Source of the DNA: Gordonibacter sp. An230 | GTDB taxonomy: Bacteria > Actinomycetota > Coriobacteriia > Coriobacteriales > Eggerthellaceae | Reading direction: 5' to 3' | Length of the DNA: 64,000 bases | NCBI RefSeq assembly: GCF_002159915.1 | Contig: NZ_NFJP01000024.1 | Span: 1-64,000, forward strand | The notes under the pieces: model-generated | What the model saw: only the letters and a program-made list of their open reading frames with translations | What the model was told of the DNA's origin: nothing | Databases searched by the model: none | Made by a program: the position numbers and the translations under genes | Shown here: positions 34,894 to 43,577 of the stretch, piece after piece | Layout of the letters: each line of letters begins with the position of its first letter | Position numbering within the stretch: position 1 is the first letter of the stretch

Positions 34894-35835
34894 CTACGCC
34901 CCCTTGGTACCCTGCGGAGCGTCGTCGGCGACGACCTCCTTCAGCGATGCCGCCAAGCCGGCCAACCCTTGGATCTCGGAGGGGATGATCAGCTTCGTGG
35001 CGCGTCCGTTGGCGACGGACTTGAGCGCCTCGTACGCCTGAAGCGTGAGCACGGCGCCGTCGGCCCCGGCCTCGCGCACCATCCTGATGCCCTCGGCCGT
35101 CGCGCGCTGGACGTTCAGGATGGCCTCCGCCTCGCCCTCGGCCTCGCGAACCTGCTTCTCCTTTTCGGCCTCGGCGGCGAGGATGACCTTCTGCTTGTCC
35201 GCTTCGGCGGCCAGGATGATGGCCTGCTTCTCGCCCTCGGCGATGGTGATCGCCGACTGCTTCTCGCCTTCCGCCAGAAGTATCGCCTCGCGTTTCTCGC
35301 GCTCGGCCTTCATCTGCTTCTCCATGGACTCCTGGATGGCCGCAGGAGGCGTGATGTTCTTCACCTCGACGCGGTTCACCTTGATGCCCCAGGCGTCCGT
35401 GGCCTCGTCCAAGATGGAGCGCATCTGGGAGTTGATGGTGTCGCGCGAAGTGAGCGTCGTATCGAGGTCGAGCTCGCCAATGATGTTGCGCAGCGTCGTT
35501 GCCGAGAGGTTCTCGATAGCCACGATGGGATTGTCAACTCCGTAGGTGTAGAGCTTCGGATCGAGCACCCGGAAGAACACGACCGTATCAATGGACATGG
35601 TGACGTTGTCCTTGGTGATGACCGGCTGTGGGGGAAAGTCGAACACCTGCTCCTTGAGCGAGACGAAGGGGCGCACGCGATCTATGAACGGCAGCTTCAC
35701 GTGAACGCCGTTGCTCCATGTGGCGAGATAGGAACCGAGCCTCTCGACCACGGCGGCCTCCGCCTGCGGCACGATTTTCACGCACGTGACGCTGAACAGC
35801 ACCACGAGCACCACGAGCACGATGAGGACGATCAT
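34894..35835 (-). CDS. SPFH/stomatin-like membrane protein
   Basis: 313 residues. One N-terminal membrane helix, then the SPFH domain (VPQAEAAVVERLGSYLATW, NVTMSIDTVVFFRV, INSQMRSILDEATDAWGIKV) and a long charged coiled coil with AEGEKQ-type repeats (EGEKQSAITIAEGEKQAIIL). It forms ring oligomers that organise membrane and are linked to proteases. It overlaps the NfeD gene by 4 bases, a standard NfeD-SPFH operon. Confidence 0.92.
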   Translation of the reverse strand: MIVLIVLVVLVVLFSVTCVKIVPQAEAAVVERLGSYLATWSNGVHVKLPFIDRVRPFVSLKEQVFDFPPQPVITKDNVTMSIDTVVFFRVLDPKLYTYGVDNPIVAIENLSATTLRNIIGELDLDTTLTSRDTINSQMRSILDEATDAWGIKVNRVEVKNITPPAAIQESMEKQMKAEREKREAILLAEGEKQSAITIAEGEKQAIILAAEADKQKVILAAEAEKEKQVREAEGEAEAILNVQRATAEGIRMVREAGADGAVLTLQAYEALKSVANGRATKLIIPSEIQGLAGLAASLKEVVADDAPQGTKGA

Positions 35836-36260
35836 CGCTGCCTCCTTTCGACGATGAGCCTGACGCTTTCCCGCCCGACCACCACCACGCTCTCGCCGAC
35901 GGGAATGGGGTTACCGTCGGCAGATCGGGCGGCCCAGGTCATATGGTCAGACGTCTCAACGCGACCCGTCATCAGATCGTTGTCCACAGCCTCGCGCACC
36001 ACGGCATGCTCGCCGAGAACCGAGGGCTCCTCTTTCTTGCCGCGCTCGCGGTACCTGACGAACACAGGACGCAGCACCGCCAAACACAGAACCGACACCG
36101 CGAGGAATACGAGCACTTGAACGAACAGACTGGCCCCAAGCACGTTCGCGACGAACGCGGCAAGCCCGCCCACGACGAACCACAGGGTGACGAGGCTCAA
36201 CGATACGACTTCGATCACGGCCATCACGGCCGCGACGACCAACCATGCAATGGGGCTCAC
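35832..36260 (-). CDS. NfeD-like membrane protein
   Basis: 142 residues. Two or three N-terminal helices (WLVVAAVMAVIEVVSLSLVTLWFV...) and a C-terminal OB-fold domain (LGEHAVVREAV...GESVVVVGRESVRLIVERR). NfeD proteins partner SPFH proteins. First gene of the operon, stop coupled to the SPFH start (ATGA). Confidence 0.9.
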   Translation of the reverse strand: MSPIAWLVVAAVMAVIEVVSLSLVTLWFVVGGLAAFVANVLGASLFVQVLVFLAVSVLCLAVLRPVFVRYRERGKKEEPSVLGEHAVVREAVDNDLMTGRVETSDHMTWAARSADGNPIPVGESVVVVGRESVRLIVERRQR

Positions 36261-36412
36261 AGTCTCTCCTTTCCTGTTGGAAGTATAGCAGAAACTTCAA
36301 GACCCAAAGCCCCGAAAAAGCGATGGAGCGCGCTTGGCCCGGCCAGCCCTGAAAGGCCGGGCGAAGCCCCCTCGCCGCCGGAGGCCGTCCGCCCGGCCCG
36401 TCGTCCTGGCAG

Positions 36413-36760
36413 CTATCTCGCGCTCGCACGCTCGGGAGGCCACGATGCGTCCCGCGCCCCTTCGAGGTAAGCCTCCACCGCGTCGACGAGCGCGTCGTCG
36501 CGGGAGGATCTCAGGCCCTCGAAGAAGACGCGCTCCACCCGGTCTCGGGAGAAGAGCAAGGAGTGCTCGGCGTCCACCAGCCCCTCCGGATACGGGACGC
36601 CGAGGTAGTCCCACACGAGCCCCTCCTCGTCCCGAAGAGCCCTGCCGATCACGGCAAGCGGGACCGACGCGCCGGCAACCGCCACCACGCTTCCCACCGG
36701 GAGGAGCCGGATTCCCTCCCGCTCCCCTTTCTCACCATGCGGCCCATCAGGATCGATCAT
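36413..36760 (-). CDS. DUF4176 protein of the T7SS effector operon
   Basis: 115 residues with the DUF4176 pattern: LLPVGSVVAVAGASVPLAVI, GLVWDYLGVPYPEGL, FSRDRVERVFFEGL. DUF4176 genes occur in T7SSb/LXG effector loci, and an assisting or chaperone-like role is plausible. It is the last gene of the six-gene operon and its start (36760) lies 14 bases inside the preceding gene. Confidence 0.8.
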   Translation of the reverse strand: MIDPDGPHGEKGEREGIRLLPVGSVVAVAGASVPLAVIGRALRDEEGLVWDYLGVPYPEGLVDAEHSLLFSRDRVERVFFEGLRSSRDDALVDAVEAYLEGARDASWPPERASAR

Positions 36761-37634
36761 TGCTTCTCCCTTCGTTCGAATCGCTTGCCTTGGCTCCGCG
36801 CCGCGGCGGCTTGGGCCAGCGCACGCGGTAGAGCTTGGTGAAGAACTGCCCGAATAAGACGTTCGGATTGGCATGGGGGCTCGTCTGGCGCGCCTTGCCC
36901 GACAGCCGCCAACCCCTCGTGCGCTTGAAGCGGAAGCGCGGCTCCAGGTGGGCGAGCAGGGCGTCCGCGTCCCCCTTGACGAAGGTCGCGGGGTCGACCA
37001 CGACGTCCCACACGCATTCGAGCCCCTCCCCCCAGCAGAACCTCAGGACGAGCATGTCCTCGGCGCGCCAGGCGCACGTGATCCACCCGTAGGGCAGGCG
37101 CATCCACGACCTCCCGGCCCGGCCGCGCCGCCCCGTCTCCGCCTCCTTCGGGACGCGCACGCCGCTGAAGCCGTCGAGGACGTCCATGCTCTCCCGGCGC
37201 GCCTCGACGCGGGCGGGATGGCGCTCGCCCGAGCGGGAGAGGTGGATCTCTTGCGACCGATACCAGCTCCCCCTGCTCCGACCGAATTTGGAGAACCTCC
37301 AAACATAGAAGCGCTCGCTCAAAGACAGGAGGACCAAGCACGGAAACCCCACTGCGAAGGGCACGGACACAAGCGGGAAGACCGGCCAGAGAAGGTACAG
37401 CATGAAACTGTGGCGCGTGGCCATGGCTGAGAAGCCGGGCCACTCGCCTCCGCCCTCAACCCACACGACGGTCATTTGGACTGCCACGACAACGAGCACG
37501 ACGCAGAAAAGGGCCAGCACCTTCCTGCCATGCGACATGGTGACGACGCGGTAGCGCCCGTAGACGTTGCCCTGCGCCCCCCGCGGCCGCGCCTCGAACA
37601 GGACGGGGTCGTCCTCGCGCTCCACAGCGCTCAT
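36747..37634 (-). CDS. Membrane protein, paralogue A (candidate T7SS immunity protein)
   Basis: 295 residues, no family recognised. The N terminus (VEREDDPVLFEARPRGAQGN) is soluble, followed by two or three membrane helices near residues 38-58 and 76-105, then a soluble Arg/Trp-rich C-terminal domain. It is a tandem duplicate of the next gene: 305 bases of the C-terminal half are identical and the first ~100 bases nearly so, while the helices differ. Such tandem membrane paralogues beside a toxin-like gene suggest immunity. ATG overlaps the stop of paralogue B. Confidence 0.65.
   Translation of the reverse strand: MSAVEREDDPVLFEARPRGAQGNVYGRYRVVTMSHGRKVLALFCVVLVVVAVQMTVVWVEGGGEWPGFSAMATRHSFMLYLLWPVFPLVSVPFAVGFPCLVLLSLSERFYVWRFSKFGRSRGSWYRSQEIHLSRSGERHPARVEARRESMDVLDGFSGVRVPKEAETGRRGRAGRSWMRLPYGWITCAWRAEDMLVLRFCWGEGLECVWDVVVDPATFVKGDADALLAHLEPRFRFKRTRGWRLSGKARQTSPHANPNVLFGQFFTKLYRVRWPKPPRRGAKASDSNEGRSNDRS
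36937..37241. repeat. 305-bp perfect direct repeat, copy 1 (C-terminal domain of paralogue A)
   Basis: Identical base for base to 37806-38110 (offset 869) in my reading. It starts inside the C-terminal domain and ends abruptly where the membrane-helix region begins to differ, which suggests recent gene conversion. Confidence 0.85.
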
Positions 37635-38503
37635 GACTCGGCCTCGCTCCCCTTCGCCCGCTTTCCGCGCCGCGGCGGCTTGGGCCAGCGCACGCGGTAG
37701 AGCTTGGTGAAGAACTGCCAGAAGAAGACGTTCGGACTGGCGTAGTCGCTCGTCTGGCGTGGGCCGTCCGGCTTGCAATTGTAGCTCGTGCGCTTGAAGC
37801 GGAATCGCGGCTCCAGGTGGGCGAGCAGGGCGTCCGCGTCCCCCTTGACGAAGGTCGCGGGGTCGACCACGACGTCCCACACGCATTCGAGCCCCTCCCC
37901 CCAGCAGAACCTCAGGACGAGCATGTCCTCGGCGCGCCAGGCGCACGTGATCCACCCGTAGGGCAGGCGCATCCACGACCTCCCGGCCCGGCCGCGCCGC
38001 CCCGTCTCCGCCTCCTTCGGGACGCGCACGCCGCTGAAGCCGTCGAGGACGTCCATGCTCTCCCGGCGCGCCTCGACGCGGGCGGGATGGCGCTCGCCCG
38101 AGCGGGAGAGATGCCGCCTCTGCCCTTCCGACGAGTAACCTCGGAGCAACGTGCATTTCGAGAACCGTCCGACGAAAAACGACTCGCTGCACGACAGGAT
38201 CAGGAAAACGGGGAACCATACGATTATCGCCGGCGAAAGGATCGGGACAACCGGCCACAAGAAATACATCGTGAAATGATGGCGCGTCAGCCCGGTGGAG
38301 AAGCCGGGCCACACGCCCCCGTTCTCGAGCCAGAGCGCGAGGAGGGTCGCCGCCGCCCACCATACCACGGGGCAGAACAATGCAGCCACCTTCCTGGCGT
38401 GCGACATGGTGACGACGCGGTAGCGCCCGTAGACGTTGCCCTGCGCTCCCCGAGGCCGCGCCTCGAACAGGACGGGGTCGTCCTCGCGCTCCACGGACCT
38501 CAC
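37631..38503 (-). CDS. Membrane protein, paralogue B (candidate T7SS immunity protein)
   Basis: 290 residues, same layout as paralogue A: soluble N terminus, hydrophobic segment (VAALFCPVVWWAAATLLALWL and WPVVPILSPAIIVWFPVFLI), then the same Arg/Trp-rich domain. It starts with GTG at 38503, overlapping the stop of the effector gene (GTGA), and ends overlapping paralogue A (ATGA), so all are translationally coupled. Direct position after the effector is where immunity genes usually sit. Confidence 0.65.
   Translation of the reverse strand: MRSVEREDDPVLFEARPRGAQGNVYGRYRVVTMSHARKVAALFCPVVWWAAATLLALWLENGGVWPGFSTGLTRHHFTMYFLWPVVPILSPAIIVWFPVFLILSCSESFFVGRFSKCTLLRGYSSEGQRRHLSRSGERHPARVEARRESMDVLDGFSGVRVPKEAETGRRGRAGRSWMRLPYGWITCAWRAEDMLVLRFCWGEGLECVWDVVVDPATFVKGDADALLAHLEPRFRFKRTSYNCKPDGPRQTSDYASPNVFFWQFFTKLYRVRWPKPPRRGKRAKGSEAES
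37806..38110. repeat. 305-bp perfect direct repeat, copy 2 (C-terminal domain of paralogue B)
   Basis: Partner of 36937-37241. The distance between copies equals one gene length. A third short near-identical block covers the 5' ends of both genes. Confidence 0.85.
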
Positions 38504-39990
38504 CTCGCCATCCCGGTCGGCGCGGTGACGAGCTGCTCCCAGAACGCCTCGGCGCATCCGTTGGCGAAGGCGTGGCCGCCCCCGGCGTACCACCATTCGT
38601 CGATGTCGCCCTGAACCGTTCTCCCGTCTCCGTCAAGGTCGGACTCGAGATAGGTTTCAACTCCCTGAGAGAAGACAAGACCGACCACAGCCCCCACCAC
38701 CACCCCCGCAGGCCCTCCTAACGCAAGCCCCGCAACGGCACCTTCCAAAGCCCCCGCTCCCGCCGCCGCGAGAGACCCGATGGCGGCGGCCTCGGCATCG
38801 GAGCGCCTGCGATCCTCGTCCTTCCCCTCGCCCTCCTTGTAAGTCGAGCCGTAGGCGCTCGCCGCGCCCGCGCCTACGAAGAACATCGAAAGCAGCCCGC
38901 CTCCCGCCCTCAGTCCGGACGCCTTCGCTTTGGCTGCGGCCTCCACCTCCTCGGCCGCGAAGACCGCTCCCGGGCGGGCGTGCTTTCCGATGTTGTCGGC
39001 GCTGATGCGCGTGGTCATCTTCTGCGCGCCCTCGGCCATCGTGAAGCCCGAGAACACGATCTTGCCGTCAGAGGTGAACCGGTACGTGCCCGCCTTCTCG
39101 ATGCCGACGGCGCGCAGCACGTCCGAAGCGGTCGCCTTGCCGTCGAGCTCCGCCTTGAGCGCCGCGAGGTCGATGCTCGCGCCGAGGCCGGTTTCGGCGA
39201 GCGCGGCGATAAGCTCGCTCGAAAGGAGGCCGGAAGCCGTCCCGGCGAGAGGGAACCTCTTGCCCGAGACGTACGCCCACGCGCCGTCCTCCGAGACGCA
39301 CACCATGCCCGGCTCCTTGCGCGTCGCCTCCAGCAGCACCTGGTCGGCCACTTTCGCGGCCTTCTCCCGAAGCTCGACGCTCCACGACATGTCGAGCGCG
39401 CCCCATCTGCCCGCCTCCGCATCGAACCCCGACGACGACACGGCCGCGCATCCCCGGGCAAGGCACGAGGTCAGATCCGCGAGATCCCCTTCGTAGGCGC
39501 CGTTCGTCTCGTCGCAGTAGGAGTACACCTTCGACAGCATGTCGCCCGCCAGGTTGGCGGCGTCGTAGGCGAAGGCGGCGGCTTCCTCGTACATCCTCGC
39601 AAGGCCGGCGCTGCCCACTGTCCCGTGCAGCGCCCATCGCGCCCGCTCCTCCATCAGTCTGGCTTGGGAGAGAGCGTCGCTTTGACGGTCGAGCCACTCC
39701 CGCTCGCTCACACGCTCGCAGCCTTCGAAATAGCCCGCCAGGGCCGATGACACCCGCTCGTCCGCCTGCATCGTCCGCTCGGCCGCCGTCGTCAGGGCAG
39801 AGAGCAGCGCGCCGTAGGAGGCGATCCGGTCCTTCGACGCCTGCCATCCCGCCCCCGTCAAGAGCGTGTCCTGGGAAAACCCCTCGACGGAAAGCAGCTT
39901 CGAGGCGGCCTCGTCCCGAAGCGCCTCCAGGGCCTCCTTCTTGCGCTCGATCTGCTCCATGACCGCCGCGGGCCTGATCTCGATCGTCAT
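38500..39990 (-). CDS. LXG-like T7SS effector with glycine-rich membrane segment and EF-hand-like loop
   Basis: 496 residues. The N-terminal ~190 are alpha-helical like LXG targeting domains. The C-terminal part has a hydrophobic Gly-rich stretch near 362-380 and a longer one at 400-445 (GAVAGLALGGPAGVVVGAVV) resembling glycine-zipper pore formers. This is followed by D451-L-D-G-D-G-R-T-V-Q-G-D462, an EF-hand-type calcium loop. No signal peptide. It is preceded by two small helical genes and followed by membrane paralogues, all overlapping by 4 bases. I infer a T7SSb-exported membrane-active toxin. The family call is from layout, not a database hit. Confidence 0.65.
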   Translation of the reverse strand: MTIEIRPAAVMEQIERKKEALEALRDEAASKLLSVEGFSQDTLLTGAGWQASKDRIASYGALLSALTTAAERTMQADERVSSALAGYFEGCERVSEREWLDRQSDALSQARLMEERARWALHGTVGSAGLARMYEEAAAFAYDAANLAGDMLSKVYSYCDETNGAYEGDLADLTSCLARGCAAVSSSGFDAEAGRWGALDMSWSVELREKAAKVADQVLLEATRKEPGMVCVSEDGAWAYVSGKRFPLAGTASGLLSSELIAALAETGLGASIDLAALKAELDGKATASDVLRAVGIEKAGTYRFTSDGKIVFSGFTMAEGAQKMTTRISADNIGKHARPGAVFAAEEVEAAAKAKASGLRAGGGLLSMFFVGAGAASAYGSTYKEGEGKDEDRRRSDAEAAAIGSLAAAGAGALEGAVAGLALGGPAGVVVGAVVGLVFSQGVETYLESDLDGDGRTVQGDIDEWWYAGGGHAFANGCAEAFWEQLVTAPTGMAR

Positions 39991-40328
39991 CGTCCATCTT
40001 CCTCCCTCAAGGCCCGCAGATGCCGCTCGTAGAGCTCTTCGCGACGCCGGTCGAGCGACGAGCGCTCTTCGAGGTTCTCGTCCAGAAGATCCCCCACCGT
40101 CGTCCGGCACTCGGCTTCGAGCGCCTCGGACATTTGGAGCAATCGGAAAAGACGTCCTTGGCCTTGCGGACCCGAAGGCGTCGACGCCGCGCACTCGTCG
40201 AGCCACGACCTCCGCCAAAGAGAGAAGCGCTCGAAGTCGTCCCATGCCTCCTCGAGAAGCGCGCGCCGCTTCCGATTCGCACCCTGGGCGTCCTCGATTT
40301 GGAGTATGGCCCGCTCCATGCCCTTCAT
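39987..40328 (-). CDS. Small helical T7SS partner protein (Lap2/DUF3958-like)
   Basis: 113 residues, almost wholly charged alpha helix with coiled-coil character (RRALLEEAWDDFERFSLWRR, LDRRREELYERHLRALREED). In known LXG loci, two small helical proteins encoded upstream bind the LXG domain for export; the second is about this size. Stop overlaps the effector start (ATGA). Assignment rests on size, composition and order. Confidence 0.55.
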   Translation of the reverse strand: MKGMERAILQIEDAQGANRKRRALLEEAWDDFERFSLWRRSWLDECAASTPSGPQGQGRLFRLLQMSEALEAECRTTVGDLLDENLEERSSLDRRREELYERHLRALREEDGR

Positions 40329-40585
40329 TCGAACCCCTTGGCACTGGCGGTGTCCGCCGCCTCGTACGCCTCGGCCGCCTTCTGCACGTTGCCGGCGTCC
40401 GCATCGAGAGAGGCCAGGAGGGTTTCGCCGCAGGATTTCAGATCATGATGGCTGTTGTACACCCCGCTTTCCGCAAGGGTGTTGTCGTCGTCGACTCCGT
40501 AGAGCCCTTCGGGCCTGAAGCCCGTGCGCAAAAGACCCGACCATAAGGCGGCCTGCGCGTCATTGGACAAGATGGGATGGTCCAT
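40325..40585 (-). CDS. Small WXG100-like T7SS partner protein (Lap1/DUF3130-like)
   Basis: 86 residues from ATG 40585, which has GAGG 5 bases upstream; a GTG at 40603 could add six residues. The end carries YEAAD, a match to the YxxxD/E T7SS export signal, within a helix. It is the first gene of the effector operon and overlaps the next by 4 bases (ATGA). Upstream is AT-rich with TAATAT, a likely -10. Probably the export-signal partner of the effector. Confidence 0.55.
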   Translation of the reverse strand: MDHPILSNDAQAALWSGLLRTGFRPEGLYGVDDDNTLAESGVYNSHHDLKSCGETLLASLDADAGNVQKAAEAYEAADTASAKGFE

Positions 40586-41081
40586 GTCCACCTCGATTCG
40601 CACATGTTCGATAACCTTTCGACAAATATTATCATAAAGGTATCAGTAAAGCACGGGGAAAGCGAGCGGCATCCCGCTGCCATCGAAGAGCGGCTGATCG
40701 TCAAACGCGAGCGGAGCACGGCATCGGGCGGAAAGGGGCGGGTCGAGCGCGCGACGGCCCACTTTTTCGCCATCCGACGCCATTCAGCCCAGCTCGCATC
40801 TTCGCGAAGCGGAGTCAGCGCCCATGCACGAGGAAGCGAAGGCGCGGCAAGCCGGGGGGTTGTCCGAAACGGAAGGAAGACGAAGCCGGAAGGCTCCGAG
40901 GAGCGGAGGGCGCGCCTTTCCGTCAGGCCGAAACAGGGCAAGCGGGGCTGCAGGCCGAAAGTCGCTGCAAGCCCGCGAAGGGAGAGCCGGAGCGCGGGGC
41001 CGTGCCTCCCTACGGCGTTCGATCAGCGACCCGGAAAGCGGAGCGGATTCGGCGGGAGCGCGCCGACGGGATTCGGCGCCC
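40586..41081. other. Intergenic region between the T7SS operon and dnaG
   Basis: No gene is seen. The first 60 bases are AT-rich and hold the probable effector-operon promoter. The far end carries the dnaG terminator hairpin. Confidence 0.4.
41060..41079 (-). terminator. Hairpin just after dnaG
   Basis: A 7-bp stem GCGCCGA/TCGGCGC with a 6-base loop, starting 3 bases past the dnaG stop. No U tract, so it may only slow or protect the transcript end. Confidence 0.4.
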
Positions 41082-42950
41082 CTACCCCACCGGCTTGTGG
41101 GCGGCGCGACGGCGAGCGAGATCCTTCTGCATGGCGGCCACCGTCTCGAACAGCATCTCGTACTCGTCGGCGGGCAGACGCGCAGGATCGACGAGCTGCG
41201 CGCGCAGGGCGGCAACGGCGTCCTCCGCATCGCCGATGGAAAGCTCCTCAACGAGGAAGGCCGCCAAACGCTCGTCGCCCGCACCGCCCGCGGGCGCGCC
41301 CGCCGTCAATAGGTTCGCCGCTGCGGGCAACCGGCGGGCGGCATCGGTGACGATGCGCGCCGGCGATGCCGCAGGGTCGTCGGCGAGCGTATCGAGCACG
41401 CTTTGGGCGATCTCCGCGCTCGCACGGTCGTGCCACTGCGTCTGAGCGAGAGCGTCGGCGTGGACGAGCGCCAAGTCGGGCCGGCGCGCGGCGAGGGCGA
41501 GCAGCTGCCGCTCGAAGCGACGACGGCTCCGCTCGGCCGACGACAGAGCCGCGCGACGCGGTGCAGGAGCAGGGGCGTCCGAGGCCGGATGCCCCTGCGT
41601 CGAGCCCTCGTCGGGCATCGGGCGAGGAGCCTTCAAATGCGCGAGCTCGGCGAGCACGTCCTCCTCGCGCGCCCGGCAGCGACTGGCGATCTGCACGGCG
41701 TAGTCCTTCGCGAGCATCGAATCCTTGATGGGGGCGAGAACCGAGAGCGCGTCCGAAAGCGCAGCGGAGCGCCCCTCGGGACGCGAAAGATCGTGCTTCG
41801 CCAAACGTCGCTCGATGCCGTAGGTGAGCAGGGGCTGCGCGCGCTCGACGAGCTGCCGCAGCGCGTCGGCTCCACGCGCGCCCACGAACTCGGCCGGATC
41901 GAGGGCGTCGGGCAACGTGACGGCAGCCAGCTCGATGCGGCTCTTGCCGGCCTCGGGCGTCATGGACCCGTCGATGAAGGCGAGCGCCCGGTCGGCGGCG
42001 CGCTGCCCGGCCTCGTCGCCGTCGAACAAGTACACGATGCGATGGCGGGCATGGCGCGAGAGCAGCCTGATGTGGCGCATCGTGAGCGCCGTGCCGAGCG
42101 TCGCCACCGCGTTGCGCAGCCCCGCCTCGTGCAACGCGATGACGTCGGTGTAGCCTTCGCAGACCACCGCCGTGCCCGTGGAAGCCATGGCGGCCTTCGC
42201 CTTGTCCAGCCCGTAGAGCACCTGCGACTTGTGGAACAGCGGCGTCTCTTGCGAGTTGAGGTACTTCGGCTCGCCCTTGCCCACCACGCGTCCGCCGAAG
42301 GCGATGCACTCGCCCTGCGGATCGTTTATGGGAAACATGATGCGGTTGAAGAAGCGGTCGCGCAGCCTCCCGTCATCCTTGCCGACAAGCGCCACATTGG
42401 CCTGCTGCATCTCCTCGGCAGTGAACCCCGCCGCCGAAAGGTGCCTCACGAGGCTTCCACGTCCCGGAGCGAACCCGAGCCGCCAGGCCTTCGGCACCTC
42501 CCCGCCAAGCCCGCGCCCCGCCAGATAGCTTCGCGCGGCCGATGCGTCCGGACCAGGGTTGCGCATGAGCTGAGTGTGGTAGTACTCGGCCGCCTCTGCG
42601 CACACGGCTTTGAGGCGAGCCTTGCGCCCGGCACCCTCGCCCGGACGCCCTCCCGACTCCGATATCTCGATATGGGCGCGTTCCGCGAGCCGCCGCACGG
42701 CCTCCGGAAACGACAGATCCTCCGACTTCATCACGAAGGCGAACACGTCGCCCCCCTCGCCGCAGCCGAAGCAGTGCCACAGCTGCAGGGCGGGGTCGAT
42801 CTTGAACGAGGGCGTCTTCTCGTTGTGCAGGGGGCAGCAGCACCAGAAGTCGCGCCCGCGCTGCTTCACGGGCGTGCGCTCGCCGATGACCGCGACGATG
42901 TCGCTGGCCTCGCGTACCTTCTGGATGTCCTCTTCGCTGATGCCCGCCAT
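41082..42950 (-). CDS. dnaG: DNA primase DnaG
   Basis: 622 residues. CHC2 zinc finger (CPLHNEKTPSF, WHCFGCGEGGD), Toprim motifs VVCEGYTDVIALHEAG and FDGDEAG, and a C-terminal helicase-binding region. It makes primers for replication. Start at ATG 42950 (MAGISEEDIQKV). The usual downstream rpoD is not here. Confidence 0.96.
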   Translation of the reverse strand: MAGISEEDIQKVREASDIVAVIGERTPVKQRGRDFWCCCPLHNEKTPSFKIDPALQLWHCFGCGEGGDVFAFVMKSEDLSFPEAVRRLAERAHIEISESGGRPGEGAGRKARLKAVCAEAAEYYHTQLMRNPGPDASAARSYLAGRGLGGEVPKAWRLGFAPGRGSLVRHLSAAGFTAEEMQQANVALVGKDDGRLRDRFFNRIMFPINDPQGECIAFGGRVVGKGEPKYLNSQETPLFHKSQVLYGLDKAKAAMASTGTAVVCEGYTDVIALHEAGLRNAVATLGTALTMRHIRLLSRHARHRIVYLFDGDEAGQRAADRALAFIDGSMTPEAGKSRIELAAVTLPDALDPAEFVGARGADALRQLVERAQPLLTYGIERRLAKHDLSRPEGRSAALSDALSVLAPIKDSMLAKDYAVQIASRCRAREEDVLAELAHLKAPRPMPDEGSTQGHPASDAPAPAPRRAALSSAERSRRRFERQLLALAARRPDLALVHADALAQTQWHDRASAEIAQSVLDTLADDPAASPARIVTDAARRLPAAANLLTAGAPAGGAGDERLAAFLVEELSIGDAEDAVAALRAQLVDPARLPADEYEMLFETVAAMQKDLARRRAAHKPVG

Positions 42951-43474
42951 GGATGCGCCCTCGCCGCCCTTCCCGTGCGCCCGACGTGTGTTTCGCATCA
43001 GTATAGCGCAAGCGGGAAGGGCGGCAGGGCTTAGGAGGGAGGGAGAGGGCATATTCGGCGATGCGCTTTCCGACCAGGTAGCCGTACGTGAGGGCGAGGC
43101 TGTGTCTCATGCCCGCGAGCGTTATGGGGTAATCGTTTCGATAGGGCCATCGGCCAATCCGAATCGGCGGAAGCCCATGCCCGCAAGCGACGCGCGCCGA
43201 TCGATGCCGCAGTCCGCCGCATCTGCGCGATCCCGCGCCTGCCGCACGAAGCGCCGCTCGCAACGACTCCGTCCGCTTCCCCGGGAACACGGCTCTCCCC
43301 GATTGTCGCGTTCGGAGGGCTGCGCGCATCTTGCAAGGATACGCCCGGGCCGCGTTTCCCGAATCGCCGCAAGCCGCAGGAAAACGAAACATCTCGGGCA
43401 AAACCGCACGCCCCTTCGGCGTCCGCACGCTCGGACGCGCGGCAAGGCCGCCGCAACGCAGTACCGTGCGCCGA

Positions 43475-43490
43475 TGTTTCACGTGAAACA
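43475..43490. promoter_or_regulatory. parS site (ParB/Spo0J binding)
   Basis: TGTTTCACGTGAAACA is an exact match to the 16-bp bacterial parS consensus. It lies within a larger imperfectly centred inverted repeat with 9-bp arms CAGTACCGT (43459-43467) and ACGGTACTG (43496-43504). ParB binds parS to load partition complexes; parS sites cluster near the replication origin. Confidence 0.95.
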
Positions 43491-43491
43491 T

Positions 43492-43520
43492 TTGTACGGT
43501 ACTGCTCCATGCGCTACAAT
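43492..43520 (+). promoter_or_regulatory. dgt promoter abutting parS
   Basis: -35 TTGTAC (43492-43497) and -10 TACAAT (43515-43520) at 17-base spacing, one base from the end of parS. ParB bound at parS would touch or block RNA polymerase here. Start of dgt is 58 bases past the -10. Confidence 0.65.
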
Positions 43521-43577
43521 GTCCTCGATACACACGTTGCGCCCTGCGAAGCGGGGCCCGCGCAGCAGAGGACGCCT

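Larger units (their letters stand above)
42951..43577. other. Divergent region between dnaG and dgt with parS
   Basis: About 630 bases without a gene. The right side holds the parS site and the dgt promoter. Elsewhere I see only weak short repeats. The dnaG promoter must also lie here. Confidence 0.5.
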
